A stretch of DNA of 10,604 nucleotides from Spirochaetia bacterium (GTDB lineage Bacteria > Spirochaetota > Spirochaetia > DTKZ01). Where the stretch lies: contig JAISXE010000148.1 of the NCBI GenBank assembly GCA_031270615.1, forward strand, positions 1 through 10,604. The letters are read 5' to 3'. The first letter of the stretch is position 1. Every line of letters starts with the position of its first letter. Of the stretch, positions 1 to 6,001 are shown piece by piece. The notes under the pieces are model-generated. The model was not told the origin of the DNA, ran no database searches, and saw only the letters and a program-made list of their open reading frames with translations. The translations under genes and the position numbers were made by a program.

Positions 1-15
1 CGGACTGCGCACGCC

Positions 16-44
16 GAAATAAACGCACGCCCATCAGGGCGTGT
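16..44 (-). terminator. Possible intrinsic terminator downstream of ftsK
   Basis: On the minus strand an 8-bp GC-rich hairpin (44-37 paired with 32-25, loop TGAT) is followed at once by GTTTATTTC. The U-tract is interrupted and the site lies about 250 bases past the ftsK stop, so it may serve a transcript from the structured element rather than ftsK. Nothing else between 298 and this site looks like a terminator. Confidence 0.3.
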
Positions 45-124
45 CTTTGCCCACCCGGCAACAGGGCGAGAGGCCCAAAAACGGTTCTGTCGTATATAAA
101 GGCGACAGGCCGACAAAGACACGC
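25..124. other. Structured intergenic element with two competing stems
   Basis: Two pairings share the same bases. The first is a local hairpin: positions 25-32 (GCACGCCC) pair with 37-44 around the loop ATCA, with one G-T pair at the base. The second is a long-range perfect 11-bp inverted repeat: 39-49 (GCGTGTCTTTG) with 114-124. The enclosed segment has its own 6-bp hairpin, CTGTCG at 87-92 with CGACAG at 103-108, and a small GGGC/GCCC stem at 64-67 and 73-76. Read on the minus strand, the long stem comes first and the local hairpin second, followed by a T-rich stretch. This resembles an antiterminator/terminator layout. I do not recognise a known RNA family, and a small non-autonomous mobile element is an alternative. 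Confidence 0.4.
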
Positions 125-297
125 AAAAAACCGGGGGGGGTCTAAACAACTCTATTGAAAAAAAATCTGTTCCGTGATTGCTGTGCCCTGTGGCAAGTGA
201 GGTCTTTCGGTTTCGCTTATTCTGTTGTGCAAGGCGGGGAATTATTTGGGGACAGGCTTTTATTCGGGCAGCTTCAATCCGCGCCTGTAGCCGCCCC

Positions 298-2718
298 TTA
301 TTCCACGCCGCCTATGACGCGCCGCGCCTTGCTGCCGTCCTGGGGCCCGACGATGCCGCGCCTTTCCATGATTTCCACCATGCGGGCGGCGCGGTTGTAG
401 CCGATTTTCAGCCGCCGCTGGAGGTAGGAGGCCGAGGCCTTGCCCGCGCTGGTGACGATCTCTATGGCGCTTTCCATGAGCGGGTCCTCCCCGTCCTCCT
501 CGAAATACTCTTCCGTGTCCTCTTCCTCGATGAAAATCTCGTCGTCGATGTACTCCGGTTCGCCAAGGGTTTTGACATAGGCCACGACCCGCTCGACTTC
601 GTCCTCCGCAAGGTAGGCGCCCTGGAGCCGCGCGGGCACGGGGTTTTTTACCGGCACAAAAAGCATGTCGCCCTGGCCCAAAAGCTTTTCCGCGCCCACG
701 GCGTCCATGATGATGCGCGAGTCAAACTTGCCCGCGACTTTGAAGGCTATGCGCGAGGGGATGTTTGCCTTGATAAGGCCGGTGATGACATCGATTGAAG
801 GCCGCTGCGTGGCAAGGATCAGGTGTATGCCCACGGCGCGGCTCATGGCGGCGAGGCGGGCCAGGGTGGATTCCAGCTCCTTGCCCGTGGTGGCCATGAG
901 GTCCGCGAACTCGTCGATGATGATGACGATGTAAGGCAGGGTCGTCGTGGCGAGTTTCTCCGCCTTGATCCTGTGGTTGAAGGACCGTATGTCCCGCGCC
1001 CCTACCTGGTCGAGGAGGGCGTAGCGCTGTTCCATTTCGCTTATCGCGTATTGCAGGGCCTGGAAGGCCTTTTTGGGTTCGGTGATGACCTTGGTCAAAA
1101 GGTGGGGGACATCGTTGTAGAATTTCAGCTCCACTATCTTGGGGTCTATCAGGATAAGCTTCACGTCCTCCGGCGAGCGGTTATAGAGAATCGAGCAGAT
1201 AATCGAATTGACGCAGACCGACTTGCCCGAGCCGGTTGTCCCGGCGATAAGCAGGTGCGGCGTGTCCACAAGGTCGATGATCTGGGCCTCGCCGGTTATG
1301 TCCTTGCCGATGGCCAGGGGGATTTCCATTTTTTTCGTGAAGAACTTTTCCGCGTTGATCAGCTCCGCGAAGGAGACGATGGCCCGGTTTTTGTTGGGGA
1401 TTTCTATGCCCACGGCGTGCTTGCCGGGAATGGGCGCCACGATGCGGACGCTGGAGGCTGCCAGGCGCAGGGCGATGTTGTCGGCAAGGTTGGAAATCTT
1501 TGACAGCTTGACACCGGGTTCGGGGAGAATCTCGAACATGGTGATGACCGGCCCCTTGCGGATGCCGACGACCTCGGCCTTGATTTTGAATTCCTCCAGC
1601 GTCGCCCGCAGGAGATCGCCGGACTGCCGGGTTTCCCAGTCTATTTCCCAGTATTTGACACCGGCGTACTCGGAGAGGATGCCTTCAACGGGGACATGGT
1701 ATTTCTTCCATCTGTTTTTTTTTAAGCGGGGGGCTTTCGGGGAGAGGGCTTCGGGCGCGGCGGCCTGCCGAGGGGTTTCCCCGGCAGCGCTTTCCTCGTC
1801 TTCCGCCGGGGCCGGGGGGTCTTCCCCGAATTCCGCGCAGTCCTCTTCGCCGGCGCCGTACTCCCCATCGTATTCCTCGTATGCTTCCGGTTCTTCGTCC
1901 CCGCCTTCGGCGTCAATATCGGCAAGGGGGATCTCCTCTTCCTCGAAGAGGCCTTTCAGCGGGGCGAGTTCTATCATTTTCCCGTGCGTGAATTTCACAA
2001 GGAGTTCCTCTTCCTCCTCTTCCCCAAGGGGCGGGATATGGGGGGCCGGGTTTTCCGCCGTGCCTGCGGGAACAGAGGCGGCCCCGGCATGCGCTTCGGT
2101 TTCGGGTTCCGTTTTTTCCTCTGCGGGGGCATCGGGGAGCCTGGGGCGGCCCGCGAGCAGGGTGCCGTCCTCCAAAAGCGGCAGATAGTCCCGCCGCCTT
2201 TGTTCCCCGGCCTGGGCCTGGGTTTTTTCGGCCTCGCCGCAGGGCGGCGCGAGGAGCGGGATGCTTTCCTTCCGGCAAAAACGCCGGCGCAGCCGGGAGG
2301 CAAGGTGGGGCACAAGCGTCAGTTCCAGGACGACAAAGAGGGAGGAAAGAACCGCCCCGCCTGTCCCCGAAAAGGAACGGGCAAAGAAGGCCGTAACCGG
2401 CGACTGGGCAATCCTGAATCCGGTGAAAAGCCTAAGGGAAACGCCCAGGGTAAAAAAGGGCAGGATGAGGTAGTTGAGGAGAACCAGGCGGTCAAGGCGG
2501 AAAGGGGCCTTAAAAAGAAGGAACGCGCAGGCCCAGAAATACAGGGGGACAAAAAAAGCCGCGGCGTGGAAGCTGCGGAAAAAGAAATTGCCCGGGGCAG
2601 CAGCCCAGGCGGAAAAACCCCAATCCGGCAAAAGGGATATGAGGAGGCTGGCAAAGGCGGCGGTTCCGACAAGCGTGAGGGCCGCCCCAAGTATGCATAT
2701 TGGGCCGCGTGGTTTCAT
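298..2718 (-). CDS. ftsK: DNA translocase FtsK/SpoIIIE
   Basis: Membrane-anchored ATP-driven DNA pump that moves chromosome ends through the division septum. The 806-residue protein is complete. Residues 8-31, 45-69, 78-98 and about 106-140 form four predicted membrane segments, the usual FtsK anchor. Residues about 215-335 are a low-complexity, very acidic linker (runs such as GEEEEEELL). The motor has Walker A GTTGSGKS at 493-500 (Lys499), Walker B with Asp602-Glu603 in IIIDEFADLM, and the family signatures ATQRPSIDVITGLIKANIPS and GAEKLLGQGDMLF. A second acidic stretch precedes the C-terminal winged-helix gamma domain (about 745-800), which reads polar sequences on DNA. The ATG at 2718 is the first Met and sits directly before the first membrane segment. 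Its upstream GGAG is too close to the ATG for a good ribosome site. A six-codon frame overlaps the start (see findings). It follows rnfA on the same strand after about 400 gene-free bases, so it probably has its own promoter. Confidence 0.97.
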   Translation of the reverse strand: MKPRGPICILGAALTLVGTAAFASLLISLLPDWGFSAWAAAPGNFFFRSFHAAAFFVPLYFWACAFLLFKAPFRLDRLVLLNYLILPFFTLGVSLRLFTGFRIAQSPVTAFFARSFSGTGGAVLSSLFVVLELTLVPHLASRLRRRFCRKESIPLLAPPCGEAEKTQAQAGEQRRRDYLPLLEDGTLLAGRPRLPDAPAEEKTEPETEAHAGAASVPAGTAENPAPHIPPLGEEEEEELLVKFTHGKMIELAPLKGLFEEEEIPLADIDAEGGDEEPEAYEEYDGEYGAGEEDCAEFGEDPPAPAEDEESAAGETPRQAAAPEALSPKAPRLKKNRWKKYHVPVEGILSEYAGVKYWEIDWETRQSGDLLRATLEEFKIKAEVVGIRKGPVITMFEILPEPGVKLSKISNLADNIALRLAASSVRIVAPIPGKHAVGIEIPNKNRAIVSFAELINAEKFFTKKMEIPLAIGKDITGEAQIIDLVDTPHLLIAGTTGSGKSVCVNSIICSILYNRSPEDVKLILIDPKIVELKFYNDVPHLLTKVITEPKKAFQALQYAISEMEQRYALLDQVGARDIRSFNHRIKAEKLATTTLPYIVIIIDEFADLMATTGKELESTLARLAAMSRAVGIHLILATQRPSIDVITGLIKANIPSRIAFKVAGKFDSRIIMDAVGAEKLLGQGDMLFVPVKNPVPARLQGAYLAEDEVERVVAYVKTLGEPEYIDDEIFIEEEDTEEYFEEDGEDPLMESAIEIVTSAGKASASYLQRRLKIGYNRAARMVEIMERRGIVGPQDGSKARRVIGGVE

Positions 2719-2757
2719 ACTCCGATTGTCGGCATTTCCGCTGCCTTTTCCGCGTGA

Positions 2758-2786
2758 ATTTTACAACTATTCAGCCAGAAAAAAAA
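2758..2786 (-). promoter_or_regulatory. Candidate ftsK promoter
   Basis: On the minus strand TAAAAT (2763-2758) could be a -10 box, with a T-rich block (2786-2781, TTTTTT) 17 bases upstream as a poor -35. It lies 40 bases upstream of the ftsK ATG in the most AT-rich patch of the intergenic region. The -35 match is weak, so this rests on position and composition only. Confidence 0.22.
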
Positions 2787-2953
2787 ACCACTGGCCTCGC
2801 GGAAAAGCACGGGCTTTTTGGTCGAAACGCATGGCTTTTGTCTGTGCTTGCCTGTGTGGTCAGCGGTGGCGCCCTTGCCGCCAAAAGACGCTTGCAAACC
2901 AAACGCCTCCCGCAACGCGGAACATGCTTGCAGCCCCAGAGCGCAACATTTTG

Positions 2954-2980
2954 GGGGGAACCGCCAACGGCGGTTCCCCC
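2954..2980. repeat. Perfect 12-bp hairpin with 3-base loop
   Basis: GGGGGAACCGCC at 2954-2965 is followed by the loop AAC (2966-2968) and then its exact complement at 2969-2980. No T-run follows on either strand, so it is not a classical intrinsic terminator. It directly abuts the modular hairpin repeat on the right. It could stabilise the 3' end of the rnf transcript. Confidence 0.8.
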
Positions 2981-3099
2981 GCAGGCAACCCTGCGCGAGG
3001 GATTGAAGCGGAAATCCCGCAGGATTTGCATGGGCAAATCCGAGGAATTGGAGCGGAAAGCCCGGTTTTTGGCGCTTTGTGCCAAAAACGCGCCAAAAA
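2981..3099. repeat. Modular hairpin repeat, copy 1
   Basis: Order on the plus strand: hairpin A (GCAGG 2981-2985 with CCTGC 2990-2994); 17-base core GATTGAAGCGGAAATCC (3001-3017); hairpin B (GGATTTGC 3022-3029, loop ATGG, GCAAATCC 3034-3041); second core AATTGGAGCGGAAAGCC (3046-3062); hairpin C (TTTTTGGCGC 3066-3075, loop TTT, complement 3079-3088 with one G-T pair). A further GCGCCAAAAA at 3090-3099 offers an alternative perfect partner for the left arm of C. Copy 2 at 10511-10604 has nearly identical cores but different, still self-complementary, hairpin arms. Confidence 0.8.
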
Positions 3100-3122
3100 T
3101 CCCCTCCCCGCATTCCTGGTTT

Positions 3123-3713
3123 TTATTCGAGCAGGTTTTGCAGCAGGGCCTCGTCGAAGGCCATAAACGCGAGGGCCATGAGTCCGGCGGAAACGAGCGT
3201 TATGGGGACGCCCCGGAAGGGACGGGGTATCCATTCTTTTTTCATTGCCTCGCGCATTGTGGCGAGCAGGACCAGGGCCAGGCAATAGCCCGCGCCTGCG
3301 GCGGCGCCGGCGAGGAGGCTTTCGAGGGCGGTGTAGCCGGATCGCACGGAAATCAGGCAGATGCCCAGGACGGCGCAGTTCGTGGAGACGAGCGGGAAGA
3401 AGGCGCGCAGGCGGCCGTGCGGGACGGGCAGCGTTTTGGCGAAAACGAGGTCGCAGAGGGGCGTGAGGCCCGAGATGAGCATGATGAAGGCGAGCGTTTG
3501 CAGATACCCAAGGCCGAGGGGGCGCAGAAGGGCGTGGTACAGGCCCCAGGTCGCGAGGCAACACAGGGCGGACAGCGCGCATAACACAAGCCCGAATGAG
3601 AGCGATGTTTTGGTGTCGCGGGTTATGTCGAGGAAGGGCTGGCCCACTATGAGCTGGCTCAGAACGATGTTGTTCACGAATACGAGCGAAACGATTATGC
3701 CGATGTAGCTCAT
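3123..3713 (-). CDS. rnfA: Electron transport complex protein RnfA
   Basis: Integral membrane subunit of the Rnf ion-translocating redox complex, 196 residues (family about 190), with about six hydrophobic segments. Family signatures include VNNIVL (13-18), YLQTLAFI (70-77) and FFPLVSTNCAVLG (105-117). In characterised RnfA/NqrE proteins a conserved Cys near residue 25 and another in the TNCAVLG motif help hold a [2Fe-2S] cluster at the RnfA-RnfE interface. Here Cys113 is present but residue 25 is Gln (codon CAG, 3639-3641) in GQPFLDI, where the usual form is GLCPFMGV. The ATG overlaps the rnfE stop as ATGA, and GGGAGGA (3723-3729) lies 9 bases upstream, a strong ribosome site inside the rnfE tail. 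It is the last gene of the operon, and rnfB does not follow. NqrE is the alternative family name, but the neighbouring RnfC-type gene supports Rnf. Confidence 0.93.
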   Translation of the reverse strand: MSYIGIIVSLVFVNNIVLSQLIVGQPFLDITRDTKTSLSFGLVLCALSALCCLATWGLYHALLRPLGLGYLQTLAFIMLISGLTPLCDLVFAKTLPVPHGRLRAFFPLVSTNCAVLGICLISVRSGYTALESLLAGAAAGAGYCLALVLLATMREAMKKEWIPRPFRGVPITLVSAGLMALAFMAFDEALLQNLLE

Positions 3714-4348
3714 GCCTTGTCTTCCTCCCGGTTTGTTTTTGCGGGGGGCCTGGCCATGTCAAAAACGGCTTTCGCGTAGCCCAGGACGAGGAAGGTGCCG
3801 GCGGAAAGGCTGACGAGCCTGATGGGGCTTTGCGAAAGCCCGGGGACCTCGATGGTGCCGGAAAAACCGCCTATGGGCACGAGCGTGATTGTGCCCGATC
3901 CCAGGATTTCCCGGATCAGGGCAATGCCCAGGAGCGCGAGGAGGTAGCCCGTGCCCATGCCCAGGGCGTCCCCGAAGGACATTCCGGGCGTGCTGTCTTT
4001 CGCGAAACCCAGGGCCCTGTCCAGGATAAGGCTGTTCACGGTGAGGAGCGGGACAAAGATGCCCAGCCTGTCCGAGAGGCCCGGCATATAGGCCTGCATA
4101 AGGAGGTCCGCGGCGCTGGCGCAGGAACCGGCAATCGCCGTGCAGACAAAGACGCGGAACCTGCCGGGGACATGGGTTTGCAGGGCGGACATTGCCGTAT
4201 TGGTGATGGCCAGGATGGCCAGAAGGGTAAGCCCCATCGCGAAGGCGTCGATGAGGCGCGCGGACACGGCCAGGACCGGGCACAGGCCCAGAAGCCGCAC
4301 GCAGAGCGGGTTTTCGTCCGCCAGGCCTTTGCGGAATGCCTGAATCAT
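3710..4348 (-). CDS. rnfE: Electron transport complex protein RnfE
   Basis: Membrane subunit that pairs with RnfA in the Rnf core; 212 residues with about six membrane segments. The N-terminal LLGLCPVLAVS motif (19-29) keeps the expected Cys23. The second conserved Cys, normally in VNCIILGRA, is Ser106 here (VNSLILDRA; codon AGC, 4031-4033). The usual Gly before Arg is Asp110. Other family motifs remain: GIFVPLL (96-102), and GMGTGYLLALLGIALIREILGSG, where LIREILG is typical. The start ATG overlaps the rnfG stop as ATGA, with GGGAGGA at 4357-4363 spaced 8 bases away. The charged C-terminal tail (KTNREEDKA) is cytoplasmic-looking. The stop overlaps the rnfA start, so RnfE and RnfA should be made in equal amounts. 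Confidence 0.93.
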   Translation of the reverse strand: MIQAFRKGLADENPLCVRLLGLCPVLAVSARLIDAFAMGLTLLAILAITNTAMSALQTHVPGRFRVFVCTAIAGSCASAADLLMQAYMPGLSDRLGIFVPLLTVNSLILDRALGFAKDSTPGMSFGDALGMGTGYLLALLGIALIREILGSGTITLVPIGGFSGTIEVPGLSQSPIRLVSLSAGTFLVLGYAKAVFDMARPPAKTNREEDKA

Positions 4349-4905
4349 TTTTTGCTTCCTCCCGCTTTCACAAAGGCCGAGGCCTGTTCAAGGGCGCGCG
4401 CTATGCCGGCGTAGGTCACGCTTACCCCGCTGACCGCCGCAAGGTCTTTTTGCGAAAGCTTTTTCGGGTCAAGCGGCACGGGTTTCGCGGCGCCTGTCCC
4501 CACAAATTTGTCCATGTATTCCGGCGACTGCGCGGCTTTGCCCATGCCGGGGATTTCCCGGTTGTCCAGAAGCCGCGCGCCGAGGATTTCCCCGTCGTCG
4601 GCGCAGTGCGCCAGAAGGGAAAACCCTCCCCCGTAGCCGTTTCCCTGCACCTGCACGATGCAGGTTTCGGCTTTGCCCGGCCCTGACCACGAGGGGTAAA
4701 ACCCCAGGACGGGATGCTTCCCCTCGACCGGCCGGAACATCCCGAAGGCCCTGCCGGGCGCGAGGCCTTCGAGTATCTGGTAGGTTTCCCGCTCGCCGCG
4801 CCTTTCTATCGCGGAGGCGGTCAGGAGCCGGGCCAGCACCACAAGGAGGATGCAGGCAAGGCAGATCCCGGCAATCTTGCCTGCGGCGAGGGCGTGTTTA
4901 TTCAC
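4345..4905 (-). CDS. rnfG: Electron transport complex protein RnfG, FMN-binding
   Basis: Extracytoplasmic flavoprotein subunit, 186 residues: one N-terminal membrane anchor (about 10-29) followed by an FMN-binding domain. The family motif REIPGMG (116-122) corresponds to the usual ETPGLG. The flavin is normally attached by ApbE to Thr/Ser in a D-x-x-[ST]-G-A-[TS] motif. Here the site reads AAVSGVS (156-162): the leading Asp is Ala, the Ala after Gly is Val, and the acceptor would be Ser162. The motif is therefore degenerate, unlike the perfect one in RnfD. The start is GTG at 4905, eight bases inside the end of rnfD. It is supported by the site AAAGGGGG (4912-4919) six bases upstream and by the position of the membrane anchor. 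The stop overlaps the rnfE start by ATGA. Confidence 0.9.
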   Translation of the reverse strand: MNKHALAAGKIAGICLACILLVVLARLLTASAIERRGERETYQILEGLAPGRAFGMFRPVEGKHPVLGFYPSWSGPGKAETCIVQVQGNGYGGGFSLLAHCADDGEILGARLLDNREIPGMGKAAQSPEYMDKFVGTGAAKPVPLDPKKLSQKDLAAVSGVSVTYAGIARALEQASAFVKAGGSKK

Positions 4906-6001
4906 GCATGGCCCCCTTTGCGCGCCCGAAGCGGGAGGGCCGGAGTTTTTTGTTGATGAGCGGCACGAACACGTTCATGACGAGGATCGCGAAGGCCGTC
5001 CCCTCTGGGGCGGAGCCGTAAAGCCGGATCAGGAAACTCAGCAGCCCCACGCCGCAGCCGTAGAGGATCTGCCCCGAAAGCGAGACGGGGGAAGAGACGA
5101 TATCGGTGGCCATGTAAAAGACCCCCAGGATAAGCCCCCCGCTGAACAGGTGGAAGAGCAGGTCCCCGGCGAAGTATTCCCCGGAAAACGGCAAGCCGCC
5201 GAATATCCATATCAGAACGCCGAAGGTCCCGAAGCAGGCTGCCGGGATCGCGGGGCTTAAGACCCTGCGCGCGAGGAGGAACACCGTTCCGGCAAGGAGG
5301 AGCAGGGCGGAAACCTCCCCTATGCTGCCTCCCATGAAGCCGAAGAAAAAATCGATGTAGCCCTGCGGCAGGCTGATTCCCAGGGGTTCCAGAATCCTCG
5401 CGTTCAGCCAGTCCGTGGCCCCCCCGTCGAAGAGGCTGCGGGGATAGCCGTTCGCCCGCAGGTACTCCATGGGGGAACGGTAAAACGCCGTGTTCTCCGC
5501 CATGCCCCGTTTCAGGAAGCCTAAGGGGGTCGCGCCGCTCAACGCGTCCGCCGTGTGCAGGGCCGCGGGCAGGGACCAGCTTGTCATGGCGCGCGTCCAG
5601 GAGAAATAGACGAAAACCCTTCCCGCCAGGGCGGGGTTCATCCAGTTGCGCCCCAGGCCGCCGAAGGTCCACTTTGCGACGCCGATGGCAAAGACCGAGG
5701 CGAACAGCGGCACATAGGAGGGGACGCCTGGGGGCATGGCCATGCCGACAAGCAGGCCCGTCACGCAGGCGCTGCCGTCCCACAGCGTCAGCGGGTGGCG
5801 CGAGAGGCGCGCGCACAGGGCCTCGGCCCCGGCGGAGGAAAGCAGCGAGACGCACAAGACCCGCAGCGCCGGGGCGCCGAAGACAAAGCAGCCCCAGAGG
5901 GCCGGGGGGAGCAGGCAGAAAAACACCGACCACATGATGTTTGTGGTGGAGGCATCGTCGTGTATCTGCGGCGAGGAGGTTACGGGGATTTCCTGTTTCA
6001 T
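4898..6001 (-). CDS. rnfD: Electron transport complex protein RnfD
   Basis: Polytopic membrane subunit carrying covalent FMN; 367 residues from the chosen start, with about nine or ten hydrophobic segments. Visible family features are WDGSACVTGLLVGMAMPP, the flavin-attachment motif DALSGATPL with acceptor Thr158, GFMGGSIGEVSALLLLAG, and FYMATDIVSSPVS near the C-terminus. About 35 extra residues lie between the flavin site and the GGSIGE segment (roughly 163-205, with MEYLRANGYPRSLFDGG). This makes the protein longer than many RnfD proteins (about 310-350). The frame stays open upstream to 6094, but the ATG at 6001 is preferred. It forms ATGA with the rnfC stop, is preceded by GGGGCAGG, and the upstream extension is arginine-rich antisense-like sequence lying within rnfC. 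The 3' end overlaps rnfG by 8 bases. Confidence 0.93.
   Translation of the reverse strand: MKQEIPVTSSPQIHDDASTTNIMWSVFFCLLPPALWGCFVFGAPALRVLCVSLLSSAGAEALCARLSRHPLTLWDGSACVTGLLVGMAMPPGVPSYVPLFASVFAIGVAKWTFGGLGRNWMNPALAGRVFVYFSWTRAMTSWSLPAALHTADALSGATPLGFLKRGMAENTAFYRSPMEYLRANGYPRSLFDGGATDWLNARILEPLGISLPQGYIDFFFGFMGGSIGEVSALLLLAGTVFLLARRVLSPAIPAACFGTFGVLIWIFGGLPFSGEYFAGDLLFHLFSGGLILGVFYMATDIVSSPVSLSGQILYGCGVGLLSFLIRLYGSAPEGTAFAILVMNVFVPLINKKLRPSRFGRAKGAMRE
4912..4919 (-). promoter_or_regulatory. Ribosome binding site fixing the rnfG GTG start
   Basis: AAAGGGGG on the minus strand lies 6 bases before GTG (4905-4903) within the 3' end of rnfD. No in-frame ATG near this position gives a full-length anchor, so this site decides for a GTG start. 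Confidence 0.6.

Larger units (their letters stand above)
1..297. other. Gene-free region downstream of ftsK
   Basis: No credible coding sequence was found on either strand. The left part (about 16-124) is rich in inverted repeats and is described separately. The right part (125-297) contains a run of eight G at 133-140 and a run of eight A at 158-165. The latter reads as T8 on the minus strand, downstream of ftsK, but I see no stable GC-rich stem directly before it, so I do not call it a terminator. The plus-strand reading frame that enters from 178 is antisense to ftsK and has the composition of a shadow frame. Confidence 0.6.
2719..3122. other. Gene-free region between rnfA and ftsK
   Basis: This 404-base stretch lies where clostridial-type operons (rnfCDGEAB) carry rnfB. 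None of its frames shows ferredoxin-type cysteine spacing, and it is too short for rnfB. It holds an AT-rich patch near ftsK, a small CCGC-AAC-GCGG hairpin at 2910-2920, a perfect 12-bp hairpin at 2954-2980 and a modular repeat at 2981-3099. The minus-strand frame 2715-3113 is open but runs through these repeats and resembles no protein, so it is not called. Confidence 0.7.

Noticed and set aside
39..124. tRNA or known small RNA (SRP, RNase P, 6S, tmRNA) in the structured element
   Set aside because: No T-loop, anticodon arm or the conserved sequence blocks of these RNAs were found on either strand.
178..798. Plus-strand open frame of about 200 codons opposite the ftsK 3' end
   Set aside because: It is antisense to a clearly conserved FtsK motor and gamma domain. 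GC-rich DNA gives long antisense frames, and the product shows no recognisable motif.
3066..3099. Hairpin C of copy 1 as the rnf operon terminator
   Set aside because: On the minus strand the stem is followed by a GC-rich sequence rather than a U-tract, and the second copy lies after a gene of the opposite orientation.
2715..3113. Minus-strand open frame of 132 codons in the rnfA-ftsK gap, considered as a small gene or rnfB remnant
   Set aside because: It passes through the hairpin repeats, lacks ferredoxin cysteine spacing and has no ribosome site. Only its last six codons are noted as a possible upstream frame.
2860..3762. Minus-strand open frame of 300 codons overlapping rnfA
   Set aside because: It runs out of frame through rnfA and the repeat region, and its product is extremely rich in Arg and Pro.
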